In this document: positions 5,580 to 5,705 of the stretch, in pieces | Numbering within the stretch: position 1 is the first letter of the stretch | Layout of the letters: each line of letters starts with the position of its first letter | Source of the DNA: Acidimicrobiaceae bacterium | GTDB taxonomy: Bacteria > Actinomycetota > Acidimicrobiia > Acidimicrobiales > RAAP-2 | Assembly: GCA_003157945.1 (NCBI GenBank) | Contig: PMFY01000181.1 | Location: 1 to 5,705, forward strand | Length of the DNA: 5,705 nt | Direction of reading: 5' to 3' | Notes under the pieces: model-generated | The model's input: the letters and a program-made list of their open reading frames with translations, nothing else | Database searches by the model: none | What the model was told of the DNA's origin: nothing | Translations under genes and position numbers: made by a program

Positions 5580-5619
5580 CGACCACGATCGTCGTCCGTG
5601 GTTTGACGATCGTGGGTCG
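5580..5619 (-). terminator. Long hairpin, likely terminator between sqdB and tRNA-Pro
   Basis: Perfect 11-bp arms CCACGATCGTC (5583-5593) and GACGATCGTGG (5605-5615) flank an 11-base loop. With one bulged base the stem extends to 14 pairs (5580-5593 with 5605-5619). On the minus strand it begins two bases after the tRNA CCA end, the expected place for a tRNA terminator, and it could also stop readthrough from sqdB. There is no T-run on either side, so it would be a U-tract-free terminator. Confidence 0.55.
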
Positions 5620-5620
5620 G

Positions 5621-5697
5621 TGGTCGGGGCGCCCGGATTTGAACCGAGGACCTCCTGCTCCCAAAGCAGGCGCGCTACCAAGCTGCGCCACGCCCCG
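5621..5697 (-). tRNA. tRNA-Pro (anticodon TGG), CCA encoded
   Basis: Read on the minus strand, the gene starts CGGGGCG (5697-5691), which pairs with CGCCCCG (5631-5625), followed by discriminator A (5624) and an encoded CCA (5623-5621). The D arm is GCGC-AGCTTGGTA-GCGC. The anticodon arm is CCTGC-TTTGGGA-GCAGG, with anticodon TGG at 5663-5661. The T arm is CTCGG-TTCAAAT-CCGGG. All four stems close, with one T-G wobble in the T stem. The length is 77 bases with CCA. It reads CCA and, by wobble, other proline codons. It is convergent with sqdB. No second tRNA is visible before the right edge. Confidence 0.97.
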
Positions 5698-5705
5698 TCG
5701 CCCGG

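Overview
The window is GC-rich throughout, with codons ending mostly in G or C. This, the protein styles and a CCA-encoding tRNA-Pro(TGG) point to a high-GC actinobacterium. Acidimicrobiia is a guess from the kelch and sulfoquinovose-synthase protein styles, and no marker gene here proves it. Three protein genes and one tRNA can be called with confidence.

Layout, left to right. (1) Positions 1-1435, minus strand: the first 478 codons of an exported or membrane-anchored beta-propeller (kelch-repeat) protein whose C-terminus lies beyond the left edge. (2) 1436-2057: a stretch with no confident gene. It holds a 20-bp tandem duplication at the kelch start codon and two mutually antisense open frames that cannot be told apart by eye. 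(3) 2058-2211: a probable promoter and leader. (4) 2212-4005, plus strand: a soluble PAS-GGDEF-EAL protein for making or breaking c-di-GMP, with both catalytic signatures intact. (5) 4006-4180: a spacer with a perfect 14-bp palindrome and the ribosome binding site of the next gene. (6) 4181-5401, plus strand: a complete UDP-sulfoquinovose synthase (SqdB/SQD1/Agl3 type). (7) 5402-5620: a spacer filled by a degenerate 13-bp tandem repeat and then a long hairpin. (8) 5621-5697, minus strand: tRNA-Pro(TGG), convergent with sqdB.

The protein genes do not form an obvious single pathway. The kelch protein is likely at the cell surface, the PAS-GGDEF-EAL protein is a cytoplasmic c-di-GMP enzyme, and the synthase supplies UDP-sulfoquinovose for sulfolipid or a sulfated surface glycan. 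A shared cell-envelope theme is possible but is inference only.

The most unusual signals are small-scale. Short tandem duplications sit exactly on the translation starts of two neighbouring divergent genes: 20 bp at the kelch gene and 17 bp at the GGDEF-EAL gene. The second is followed directly by an 18-bp in-frame duplication encoding a collagen-like PVGPAG repeat. Between sqdB and the tRNA lie about nine consecutive copies of a degenerate 13-bp unit that no standard feature explains. I did not find a clear new multi-gene system.
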